Of a stretch of DNA of 9,918 bases, positions 1-5,921 are shown one piece after another. Both the position numbers and the translations under genes were made by a program. The notes under the pieces are model-generated. The model saw nothing but the letters and a program-made list of their open reading frames with translations. It did no database searches and had not been told where the DNA came from. Source of the stretch: an uncultured Ruminococcus sp. (lineage in GTDB: Bacteria > Bacillota > Clostridia > Oscillospirales > Acutalibacteraceae); the NCBI GenBank assembly GCA_902803125.1, contig CADCOZ010000018.1:1-9918 (forward strand), read 5' to 3'. Position 1 is the stretch's first letter; every line of letters starts with the position of its first letter.

Positions 1-1
1 G

Positions 2-265
2 ATATCCGAAGAAATTCTGGATGAAATCATGAAGATACAATACATTTACGATGCGGTGAATGGCGGCGGTGAGGTATATTATATTTATTGGCCCGATGCA
101 GACACCTATGCAGAAAGACGTGTGGAAATTGTGTTCCATCCGAGCGGCGTTCAGGCCACATTTGTAAAAGTAAACACCTACAACGATCAGAATGAAGTTG
201 TGAATCAGGAAACCCTTTTTGACTCTGCCACAGAAATCTGGGATGAGGTTGCCAAAAGAGGATAG
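2..265 (+). CDS. C-terminal end of an unrecognised protein (partial)
   Basis: The reading frame is open from the left edge of the window to a TAG stop at 263-265, giving about 87 residues that begin ISEEILDEIMK. An ATG at 29 exists in this frame but has no Shine-Dalgarno sequence before it, and coding-like residues continue upstream of it. I therefore read this as the 3' end of a gene that starts outside the window. The visible part is acidic and rich in aromatic and beta-branched residues (for example YYIYWPDADTY), with no membrane segment and no motif I recognise. It is closed by a strong terminator 26 bp downstream, so it is transcribed separately from yajC. Function unknown. Confidence 0.6.
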   Translation: MSEEILDEIMKIQYIYDAVNGGGEVYYIYWPDADTYAERRVEIVFHPSGVQATFVKVNTYNDQNEVVNQETLFDSATEIWDEVAKRG

Positions 266-290
266 CTTTTGACTTGTCCCCATACCTATC

Positions 291-328
291 CCGCCCCCAC
301 GGCTTTTACCGCTGTGGGGGCGGTTTTT
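291..328 (+). terminator. Rho-independent terminator after the first gene
   Basis: A 13-bp, very G+C-rich stem (291-303 pairing with 311-323, one G-T wobble) with a 7-nt loop is followed directly by TTTTT at 324-328. It lies 25 bp past the stop codon of the partial gene and upstream of the yajC promoter, separating the two transcripts. Confidence 0.93.
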
Positions 329-395
329 GGGGCGTTATACTGCATATGCCATAAATAAATAAGTGAAAGCGGGCGTATTCTATCCATAATGACTC

Positions 396-424
396 TTGCA
401 AGAATCCTGAAAAGCTGATATAAT
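396..424 (+). promoter_or_regulatory. Sigma-A type promoter of yajC
   Basis: The -35 box TTGCAA (396-401) and a perfect -10 box TATAAT (419-424) are separated by 17 bp. Transcription would start near 431, giving a leader of about 28 nt that contains the ribosome binding site GGGAG (444-448) 10 nt before the yajC ATG. This is the strongest promoter match in the window. Confidence 0.88.
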
Positions 425-458
425 ATACCTATTCTTTTGAAAAGGGAGAGAAAACTAC

Positions 459-917
459 ATGATATTCAGCTTAATGGATACTTCCGCCGCCGCAACCGGC
501 GCATCACAGGCCGCCACTGAGGCCTCACAGCAGGCCGCACAGCAGACCAATCCGTGGCAGTGGGTACTGACCATCGGCATTTGGGTCGTCGTGATTGCCG
601 CCGCCTATTTCTTGTTTATCCGTCCGCAGAAGAAACGCCAGAAGGCAGAAGAGGAACTGCGCAACAGTATTGAAATCGGTGACGACATTACCACCATTGG
701 CGGCATTGTCGGACGAGTGATTGCCGTGAAGGAAGACGACGAAACGGTGATTATTGAAACCGGCAGTGACAAAACCAGAATGCGTTTCAAGAAATGGGCA
801 ATTGCTTCTGTCGACACCCCCGACAAACAGCCCAAGAAGGACGAAAAGGGAGCCGCCGACAAAAAAGACAAGAAAGACAAAAAGGATAAGGTCGAGCTTG
901 ACAAGAAAGACAGCTAA
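459..917 (+). CDS. yajC: Preprotein translocase subunit YajC
   Basis: YajC is a small inner-membrane protein that associates with the SecDF part of the Sec translocase. The 152-residue product has an Ala/Gln/Thr-rich N-terminus (about 8-30), one membrane helix (about 33-54) ending in the family hallmark FLFIRPQKKRQK, and a cytoplasmic domain with the conserved IEIGDDITTIGGIVG segment (about 71-85) and the KVxxVKEDDETVIIET-type beta region. The final 30 residues are an unusual Lys/Asp-rich tail with KKDKKDKKDK, a charged low-complexity extension often variable in this family. The start at 459 is supported by GGGAG 10 nt upstream and by a near-consensus promoter. It has its own promoter and a terminator 33 bp after the stop, so it may be largely monocistronic. 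Confidence 0.93.
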   Translation: MIFSLMDTSAAATGASQAATEASQQAAQQTNPWQWVLTIGIWVVVIAAAYFLFIRPQKKRQKAEEELRNSIEIGDDITTIGGIVGRVIAVKEDDETVIIETGSDKTRMRFKKWAIASVDTPDKQPKKDEKGAADKKDKKDKKDKVELDKKDS

Positions 918-950
918 GCCCCAACCTATCCGCTATCCTATCATCATCAC

Positions 951-987
951 AAGCCCTGTTCACACCGAACAGGGCTTTGTTCTGTTT
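951..987 (+). terminator. Rho-independent terminator after yajC
   Basis: A perfect 10-bp stem (951-960 with 968-977) with a 7-nt loop is followed by a T-rich stretch (976-987, interrupted by G and C). It falls between yajC and the TIGR04086 gene, so the latter is reached only by read-through or from a promoter I could not identify in 988-1025. Confidence 0.85.
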
Positions 988-1041
988 ATCGTTCCCACCG
1001 CATACACTTCACCAGTAACCATCATGAAAGGAGCCAAGCAG

Positions 1042-1449
1042 ATGAAAGGAACCTCTCACCGCAAAATCCTATCCTTCTCTGTATTGATAAAAGGGGTCGT
1101 CATCGGCACGTTAGCGAGTCTGACAGCCACCCTGCTGTTAGTTCTTCTGTGTGTTGTGATTGTTGTCAAGATGCAGACCGTCCCCTATGGAGCAATCGCT
1201 CCCATGGTCATGACAGCCGCCGCCATCGGTGCTTTTTTAGGCGGCTATTGCGGCGGACGCATCAGCCGTCAAAACGGTCTGCCGGTTGGTTCTGTCATTG
1301 GTCTGTTACTTTTCCTCTGTATGCTGGCGGCCGGTCTGCTTTCCGGCGGTATGCTCGGCACTGCCACCCTCTTACGCTTCCTGCTCCCCGTCACCGCCGG
1401 CTCCTTAGGCGGTATCGCCGCCGTTAACAAACGCCGCCGCCGCAGATAA
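1042..1449 (+). CDS. TIGR04086 (DUF3792) family four-helix membrane protein
   Basis: The 135-residue protein is strongly hydrophobic, with four predicted membrane helices (about 16-43, 50-70, 80-102, 108-127) and a basic end NKRRRRR. The glycine-rich turn GAFLGGYCGGR (about 63-73) after helix 2, together with the size and the position after yajC, matches the TIGR04086/DUF3792 family of clostridial membrane proteins. The family's function is not established; genomic association with yajC is known, and a role near the export machinery is only a guess. The start at 1042 is chosen because AAAGGAG (1027-1033) ends 8 nt before it. An in-frame ATG at 1024 would overlap that site, and the longer frame running back into yajC is an overlap artefact. 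Confidence 0.82.
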   Translation: MKGTSHRKILSFSVLIKGVVIGTLASLTATLLLVLLCVVIVVKMQTVPYGAIAPMVMTAAAIGAFLGGYCGGRISRQNGLPVGSVIGLLLFLCMLAAGLLSGGMLGTATLLRFLLPVTAGSLGGIAAVNKRRRRR

Positions 1450-1450
1450 T

Positions 1451-1460
1451 GTTGGAGGGC
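1451..1460 (+). repeat. GTTGGAGGGC dispersed repeat, copy 1
   Basis: The decamer GTTGGAGGGC begins 2 nt after the TAA of the TIGR04086 gene and continues as TTTGGG. The identical decamer follows the stop codons at 5887 (plus strand) and 8913 (minus strand). Here the second palindromic arm is not completed. Confidence 0.6.
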
Positions 1461-1494
1461 TTTGGGTCTCGCCTGTCGGCTCGGTCAGGGCACT

Positions 1495-1542
1495 TTGGCC
1501 TGCGGCCAAGGTCTCCACTGGAGACCCGCTCTCCACTTTTTT
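1495..1542 (+). terminator. Hairpin cluster with probable terminator
   Basis: Three inverted repeats lie in series. TTGGCC/GGCCAA (1495-1500, 1504-1509) is first. GGTCTCC/GGAGACC (1510-1516, 1520-1526) has a 3-nt loop. TGGAGA/TCTCCA (1519-1524, 1530-1535) is followed one base later by six T residues (1537-1542). The second and third cannot form together because they share 1519-1524. The third is terminator-like, though its stem is only 6 bp. It would end transcripts reading out of the TIGR04086 gene before the dehydrogenase promoter. Confidence 0.55.
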
Positions 1543-1609
1543 CGCCAGAAAAGGGGTTCCCCCAACGTGGCTGCCCCTGAGATCAGGTATCTTTTTTTCT
1601 GTAGGAGTA

Positions 1610-1638
1610 TTGCTTTTTGCGGGAAATTGGCATACAAT
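1610..1638 (+). promoter_or_regulatory. Sigma-A type promoter of the dehydrogenase gene
   Basis: The -35 box TTGCTT (1610-1615) and -10 box TACAAT (1633-1638) have a 17-bp spacer, with transcription expected to start near 1645. This places the start site downstream of an in-frame ATG at 1610 and supports the CDS start at 1679. Confidence 0.75.
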
Positions 1639-1678
1639 CAAGTTAGAGATACAAAACAAAAGGAAAGGAAAGACTGCT

Positions 1679-2626
1679 ATGAAGATTGTCATTACCGATG
1701 CCCAAACGGTGGTTGACCACTTGGTGAATACCGATATTCTACAGGAATTCGGCGAGGTGATTTCCCACAATTTACTGCGATATGAAGAAGTAGCCGAAGC
1801 CGTGGCCGAAGCCGATATGATTATCTGCAATAAAACCCTGCTGAATGCCCATTCCCTGCGGCTGGCCAAGCACCTGCGGTATATCGGTCTTTTTGCCACG
1901 GGTTACAATAATATTGACATTCCCTACTGTCAGGAACACCATATAACCGTGTGCAACGCCGGTTCCTATTCTACCAATGCCGTGGCACAACATACCTTTG
2001 CCCTGATTCTGGCTCACTATAATCAGGTGGCACAATATGACCGCTATGTACAGGACGGCCGCTGGAAACGCAGTCCGACCTTTTCACCGTTTGTCTATCC
2101 GCTCAATGAGTTGGCCGGCAAAACCATTGGCATTATCGGACTCGGTGCCATTGGTCAGGCGGTGGCCGCTATTGCTTTAGCCTTTCAAATGAAGGTCATC
2201 GCCTACAACCGCCACCCCAAAACCATGGACGGTGTCACCATGACGGACTTGAACACCCTGCTGACACAAAGCGATATTGTTACCGTACACTGTCCGCTGA
2301 ACGAAGATTCCCGTGCCTTATTTGATCACAGCACTTTTGCCAAAATGAAAGCGGGTGCCTTGTTTGTCAATACCGCACGGGGCGGTGTCATGGTGGAACA
2401 GGATTTGCGGGATGCTCTGGAAAGCGGTCATCTGGGCGGGGCGTGTATTGATACCCTGAACGTGGAACCGATGGAAGAAAACTGCGTTTTGATGGGTACC
2501 AAAAACTGTATCATAACCCCCCATATCGCATGGGCTCCTGTGGAAACCAGACGGCGGCTGATGGATATTGTTGCCGAAAATATCCGGCAGTTCCTGAACG
2601 GCACCCCTATTCATGTTGTCAGCTGA
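1679..2626 (+). CDS. D-2-hydroxyacid dehydrogenase (glycerate dehydrogenase-like)
   Basis: This family performs NAD(P)H-dependent interconversion of 2-oxoacids and D-2-hydroxyacids in the cytoplasm. The 315-residue protein has the split substrate domain (1-100 and about 290-315) around a Rossmann domain with GLGAIG at 154-159. The catalytic triad is visible: Arg234 in NTARGG, Glu263 in NVEP and His282 in PHIAW. The substrate-loop motif ATGYNNID is at 73-80. Strand beta2 ends in YNRHP (177-180 region) rather than with the Asp typical of strict NAD users, so NADP tolerance is possible. Closest general resemblance is to hydroxypyruvate/glycerate dehydrogenases; exact substrate not determinable. 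Start at 1679 is set by GGAAAGGAA (1662-1670) and the promoter at 1610-1638. Confidence 0.9.
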   Translation: MKIVITDAQTVVDHLVNTDILQEFGEVISHNLLRYEEVAEAVAEADMIICNKTLLNAHSLRLAKHLRYIGLFATGYNNIDIPYCQEHHITVCNAGSYSTNAVAQHTFALILAHYNQVAQYDRYVQDGRWKRSPTFSPFVYPLNELAGKTIGIIGLGAIGQAVAAIALAFQMKVIAYNRHPKTMDGVTMTDLNTLLTQSDIVTVHCPLNEDSRALFDHSTFAKMKAGALFVNTARGGVMVEQDLRDALESGHLGGACIDTLNVEPMEENCVLMGTKNCIITPHIAWAPVETRRRLMDIVAENIRQFLNGTPIHVVS

Positions 2627-2639
2627 AAAACCGAAGTCA

Positions 2640-2705
2640 GTCCGATCGGACGGAGAGCCTGCTTGCCATTTTCACATCATACAGCACAGATAACCGGCAG
2701 GCTCT
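2640..2705 (+). promoter_or_regulatory. Palindromic leader upstream of the GNAT gene
   Basis: Two symmetric elements fill the 97-bp gap. GTCCGATCGGAC (2640-2651) is a perfect 12-bp palindrome of operator size. AGAGCCTGC (2654-2662) and GCAGGCTCT (2697-2705) form a perfect 9-bp inverted repeat around a 34-nt loop, ending just before the ribosome binding site. There is no T-tract, so it is not a standard terminator. A poor -35-like TTGCCA (2663-2668) lies inside the loop without a good -10 box. Regulatory function is inference. Confidence 0.45.
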
Positions 2706-2723
2706 GAGAAAGGAAGAACAGCC

Positions 2724-3260
2724 ATGAGTATTATCACCACTGCCAGAATGATTCTGCGGCCGTTTCGGGAAGATGATGCCGAACCGATGTTCCATAACTG
2801 GATGAATGACGAAGATGTGGCTCGTTACTGCCGCTGGTATCGACACAAAGATTTGAAAAGCACACAATTCATGCTGCATTTATACTTACAGGAAGCCGAA
2901 CAGGGCTTTGCTTATCGCTGGTGCGTGACCGAAAAAGAGAAAGATGAACCGATTGGCTGTATTGAAGTCGTGGGAACCAGAGAACACGGCACTTGTGCGG
3001 AGATTGGCTATGTTATCGCCAAGCGTTTTTGGAACCAAGGCTATATGACCGAAGCCGTTCGAGCCGTAATTGAAGAACTGTTCCGCTGCGGATTTCACAA
3101 AGTAATTGCCCGTCACCATGTTGAGAACCCCGCTTCCGGGCGTGTCATGGAAAAGTGCGGAATGCACTTTGTTGGCTTTGAACAGGAACTTCACAAATTC
3201 GACTCAGATATCCTCTGTGACGTAAAAGTTTACGCCATCCGGTCAGAGGAACAGAAATAA
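2724..3260 (+). CDS. GNAT family N-acetyltransferase (RimJ/RimL-like)
   Basis: The 178-residue protein fits the acetyl-CoA dependent Gcn5-related N-acetyltransferase fold of the RimJ/RimL type. It opens with TTARMILRPFREDDA (5-19), the usual first strand and helix of this subgroup. Motif A is IGYVIAKRFWNQGYMTEA (94-111), where Gln105-Gly106 form part of the pyrophosphate-binding loop. NPASGRVMEKCGM (135-147) followed by FVG is the usual motif B end with the conserved Asn. The acceptor cannot be read from sequence; relatives modify ribosomal protein N-termini, antibiotics or small metabolites. AAAGGAAG lies about 8 nt before the ATG. The gene has a palindrome-rich leader and ends in a tandem repeat that starts at its stop codon. 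Confidence 0.88.
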   Translation: MSIITTARMILRPFREDDAEPMFHNWMNDEDVARYCRWYRHKDLKSTQFMLHLYLQEAEQGFAYRWCVTEKEKDEPIGCIEVVGTREHGTCAEIGYVIAKRFWNQGYMTEAVRAVIEELFRCGFHKVIARHHVENPASGRVMEKCGMHFVGFEQELHKFDSDILCDVKVYAIRSEEQK

Positions 3261-3288
3261 TGAATAGTGAATAATGAATAGTGAATAA
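3261..3288 (+). repeat. Tandem heptamer repeat TGAATA(G/A) x4
   Basis: Four consecutive 7-bp units read TGAATAG, TGAATAA, TGAATAG, TGAATAA, starting at the base after the GNAT stop codon; the alternation can also be described as a 14-bp unit. The repeat carries stop codons in all three plus-strand frames. It sits about 95-120 bp upstream of feoAB. Confidence 0.8.
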
Positions 3289-3341
3289 TGTTTAGTAGGC
3301 AAACTTGTGCAAGTCAAAGTCAGCGATTTTTGGAAGGGGGT

Positions 3342-3358
3342 TTGGGGCAAAGCCCCAA
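3342..3358. repeat. GGGGCAAAGCCCC-type palindrome upstream of feoAB
   Basis: TTGGGGC (3342-3348) and GCCCCAA (3352-3358) form a perfect 7-bp inverted repeat around AAA. It is a variant of the palindrome at 5889-5909 and of the element at 8889-8906. It lies in the probable feoAB leader, 25 bp before the start codon; no T-tract follows. I found no convincing promoter in 3261-3383. Confidence 0.6.
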
Positions 3359-3383
3359 CATTCCGAGGAAAGGAAAAGGAAGT

Positions 3384-5720
3384 ATGAAATTAAGTGAGTT
3401 GAAAATTGGACAGACGGCGGTGATAGAAACGGTCGGCGGTCAGGGAAGCCTGCGGCAGCACTTTTTGGATATGGGAATGATACCGGGAGCCGTTTGTACA
3501 CTGGTGAAGTTTGCTCCGATGGGGGACCCGATGCAGTTACAAATTCATGGGTATGAATTGACACTGCGGCTGGCCGATGCGGAACAAATAATCGTTCGGC
3601 TGTCCGACAGCAAGGAAAAAAAGGATATTCCCAAAATCAAGCTGTCTGACCATCCCGGATTGGGAGAAGGCGGCCGATACCACGCCAAAGGAAGCGGTGA
3701 CCCTCTGCCGGAAGATACCGTGCTGTCCTATGCGTTGGTCGGCAACCAAAACTGCGGCAAAACAACCCTCTTTAATCAGCTCACCGGCTCTAATCAGCAC
3801 GTTGGCAACTTTCCCGGCGTGACCGTGGACAGAAAAGACGGTGTCATCCGTGGTTACCCCAAAACCATTATCACCGATTTGCCGGGTATCTACTCTATGT
3901 CGCCTTATTCCGAGGAAGAAATTGTGTCACGAAACTTTGTGTTGGAACAGCACCCCAAAGCGATTATCAACATCGTGGACGCTACCAATATCGAACGCAA
4001 CCTCTATCTCACCATGCAGTTGCTGGAAATGGATATTCCCATGGTCGTGGCTGTCAACCTCATGGACGAACTCACCGCTAACGGCGGTTCCATCGACATT
4101 AACACGCTGGAACACCTCTTGGGCGTACCGGTCGTGCCGATTTCAGCCGCTAAAAATCAGGGCGTGGATGAACTGGTCAAACACGCTATACATATTGCCC
4201 ACTATCAGGAGAAACCTTCCCGACAGGATTTCTGCCGTTCGGAAGACCACAACGGCGCACTGCACCGCTGTCTTCATGCCGTTTCTCACCTGATTGAAAG
4301 CAAAGCCCGCACCGCCGATTTACCCCTGCGGTTTGCCGCTTCAAAAGTTGTGGAAGGGGACAAACTCATTTTAGACAAGCTGGCTCTGTCCGAACACGAA
4401 AAAGAAGTCTTGGAAAAAATGATTCGACAGATGGAAACGGAATATGGCTTGGACAGAAACGCCGCTGTTGCTGATATGCGCTTCTCTTTCATTCAGAGAG
4501 TCTGTCAGCAGACAGTGACAAAACCATCCGAAAGCAAAGAACATAAACGCAGTCAGAAAATCGACAAAATCCTGACGGGCAAGTTCACCGCCATTCCAAT
4601 GTTCCTGCTGATTATGATTGTCATGTTCTGGCTGACCTTTGACCTGATTGGCGGCACTTTGCAAAGCCTGATGGAAAGCGGGATTGACTCCCTCTCGAAC
4701 ATGGCAAGAGAATGGATGGAAGGGGCCAACGTCAACGAAGTCCTGACCGGACTGATTATTGACGGTATCTTTGCCGGTGTGGGCAGTGTGCTGACCTTCC
4801 TGCCGATTATCATCACGCTGTTTTTGTTCCTGTCGCTGTTGGAGGACAGCGGGTATTTGGCCAGAGTGGCGTTTTTTATGGACAAGCTCCTGCGAAAAAT
4901 CGGTCTGTCCGGCCGCAGTATGGTGCCTTTGCTGATTGGCTTCGGCTGTACCGTGCCGGCGGTCATGTCCACCCGCACCCTGCCCAGTGAACGGGACAGA
5001 AAAATGACCATTCTGCTAACGCCGTTCATGAGCTGTACCGCCAAACTGCCGATTTATGCGTTCTTTGTTAACGCTTTCTTTCCGGCCTATAAATGGCTGA
5101 TTATCTCCGGATTGTATGTGCTGAGTATCTTGATTGGTATCCTGATTGCCCTGATTTATAAGAAAACGCTGTTTAAGGGGGAAGCCGTGCCGTTTGTCAT
5201 GGAACTGCCGAATTACCGTCTGCCCGGTGCGAAAAATGTCGTTTTCCTGCTCTGGGACAAAGCCAAGGACTTTTTGCAAAGAGCCTTTACGGTAATTTTT
5301 ATTGCCACCATCATTGTTTGGTTTTTACAGCACTTTGATTTCCATTTCAACATGATTCCGGACGAAGAAGCACAAAACAGCATTTTAGCCACGCTGGCGG
5401 GCTGGCTGGCACCGCTGTTTGCCCCAATAGGGTTAAATGACTGGCGGATTATCACCGCCCTTATCAGCGGCTTTATGGCGAAAGAAAGCGTTGTATCCAC
5501 GCTTCAGATACTCTACGGCACCACACTTTCCATGACCACGCTGACAGCGGTATCCCTGCTGATTTTCAGCCTGCTGTATACCCCTTGTGTGGCGGCCATC
5601 GCCTCCATTCGGCGGGAATTAGGGCGTAAATGGGCTTTCGGTGTGGTAGTATGGCAGTGTGTCGTGGCATGGGCGGCCTCCCTGTCCGCTTATCTGCTCG
5701 GCACGGCCTTTGGATGGTAG
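3384..5720 (+). CDS. feoB: Ferrous iron transporter, FeoA-FeoB fusion
   Basis: FeoB moves Fe(II) across the inner membrane under control of a cytoplasmic GTPase domain; FeoA is normally a separate small SH3-like partner. In this 778-residue protein both are in one chain. Residues 1-75 are FeoA-like (RQHFLDMGMIPGAVCTL, 24-40), a charged linker follows (76-113), then the G domain: G1 GNQNCGKT (120-127), G2 Thr147 in NFPGVTV, G3 DLPG (165-168), G4 NLMD (225-228) and G5 SAA (254-256). The membrane part starts near 402 and has the Gate motifs GFGCTVPA (519-526) and PFMSCTAKLPIY (547-558), plus Cys735. Start 3384 follows GGAAAAGGAAG; an in-frame ATG at 3288 would translate repeat sequence. The gene stops 8 bp before its Cys-rich partner. 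Confidence 0.95.
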   Translation: MKLSELKIGQTAVIETVGGQGSLRQHFLDMGMIPGAVCTLVKFAPMGDPMQLQIHGYELTLRLADAEQIIVRLSDSKEKKDIPKIKLSDHPGLGEGGRYHAKGSGDPLPEDTVLSYALVGNQNCGKTTLFNQLTGSNQHVGNFPGVTVDRKDGVIRGYPKTIITDLPGIYSMSPYSEEEIVSRNFVLEQHPKAIINIVDATNIERNLYLTMQLLEMDIPMVVAVNLMDELTANGGSIDINTLEHLLGVPVVPISAAKNQGVDELVKHAIHIAHYQEKPSRQDFCRSEDHNGALHRCLHAVSHLIESKARTADLPLRFAASKVVEGDKLILDKLALSEHEKEVLEKMIRQMETEYGLDRNAAVADMRFSFIQRVCQQTVTKPSESKEHKRSQKIDKILTGKFTAIPMFLLIMIVMFWLTFDLIGGTLQSLMESGIDSLSNMAREWMEGANVNEVLTGLIIDGIFAGVGSVLTFLPIIITLFLFLSLLEDSGYLARVAFFMDKLLRKIGLSGRSMVPLLIGFGCTVPAVMSTRTLPSERDRKMTILLTPFMSCTAKLPIYAFFVNAFFPAYKWLIISGLYVLSILIGILIALIYKKTLFKGEAVPFVMELPNYRLPGAKNVVFLLWDKAKDFLQRAFTVIFIATIIVWFLQHFDFHFNMIPDEEAQNSILATLAGWLAPLFAPIGLNDWRIITALISGFMAKESVVSTLQILYGTTLSMTTLTAVSLLIFSLLYTPCVAAIASIRRELGRKWAFGVVVWQCVVAWAASLSAYLLGTAFGW

Positions 5721-5728
5721 GTGATTCC

Positions 5729-5887
5729 ATGAATGCTCTTGATATTCTGCTGGTGCTTATCCTGCTGGCCGCCGTCATTTTGGCGGTATGGTGCCTCAAA
5801 CGCCGCAAAAAATCCGGCAAAGGCAATTGTTCCTGCGGCTGTCAAAACTGTTCTGCCCCTTGTCACAAGCATAACCCCCACCCTTAA
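5729..5887 (+). CDS. FeoB-associated Cys-rich membrane protein
   Basis: This 52-residue protein has one N-terminal membrane helix (about 4-22), a basic patch KRRKKSGKG (24-32) and a Cys-rich tail with CSCGCQNCSAPCHKH (34-48), that is Cys34, 36, 38, 41 and 45 plus Cys22 at the membrane edge. Size, architecture and position directly after feoB match the FeoB-associated Cys-rich membrane protein family (PF12669). It is presumed to work with FeoB, perhaps binding iron or sensing redox state; the role is unproven. The start at 5729 is chosen because AGGTG (5719-5723) lies 5 nt upstream and overlaps the feoB stop, indicating coupled translation. The longer frame upstream overlaps feoB and is not credible. 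Confidence 0.88.
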   Translation: MNALDILLVLILLAAVILAVWCLKRRKKSGKGNCSCGCQNCSAPCHKHNPHP

Positions 5888-5888
5888 G

Positions 5889-5921
5889 TTGGAGGGCAAA
5901 GCCCTCCAATATTCATTTTTT
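5889..5921 (+). terminator. Terminator of the feo operon (palindromic repeat copy)
   Basis: A perfect 9-bp inverted repeat (5889-5897 with 5901-5909, loop AAA) is followed by a T-rich segment including six T residues at 5916-5921. It starts immediately after the stop codon of the Cys-rich protein and occupies nearly all of the 25 bp separating it from the convergent permease gene, whose last lysine codons supply the T-tract. On the minus strand the stem is not followed by T residues, so termination there is less certain. It contains GTTGGAGGGC (5888-5897). Confidence 0.85.

Noticed and set aside
988..1025. Promoter for the TIGR04086 gene
   Set aside because: TTGTTC at 977-982 overlaps the terminator tail and no acceptable -10 box lies 16-18 bp downstream.
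754..1041. Upstream extension of the TIGR04086 gene into yajC
   Set aside because: It is out of frame with yajC and crosses a terminator; the Shine-Dalgarno sequence points to 1042.
1405..1899. 164-codon minus-strand open frame across the hairpin block
   Set aside because: It overlaps the promoter and 5' part of the dehydrogenase and the end of the TIGR04086 gene; its middle is a translation of the repeat block.
3221..3234. CGTAAA-AG-TTTACG inverted repeat in the end of the GNAT gene
   Set aside because: Perfect 6-bp arms but inside coding sequence and 150 bp from feoAB, with no matching regulator consensus; one such match in 10 kb is expected by chance.
3261..3290. Fur box upstream of feoAB
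   Set aside because: The heptamer resembles GATAAT units but lacks the inverted 7-1-7 symmetry, and no promoter could be placed next to it; kept only as a tandem repeat.
3288..3383. N-terminal extension of FeoAB
   Set aside because: It would translate the tandem repeat and the palindrome; MKLSEL at 3384 is the normal FeoA start with a good ribosome binding site.
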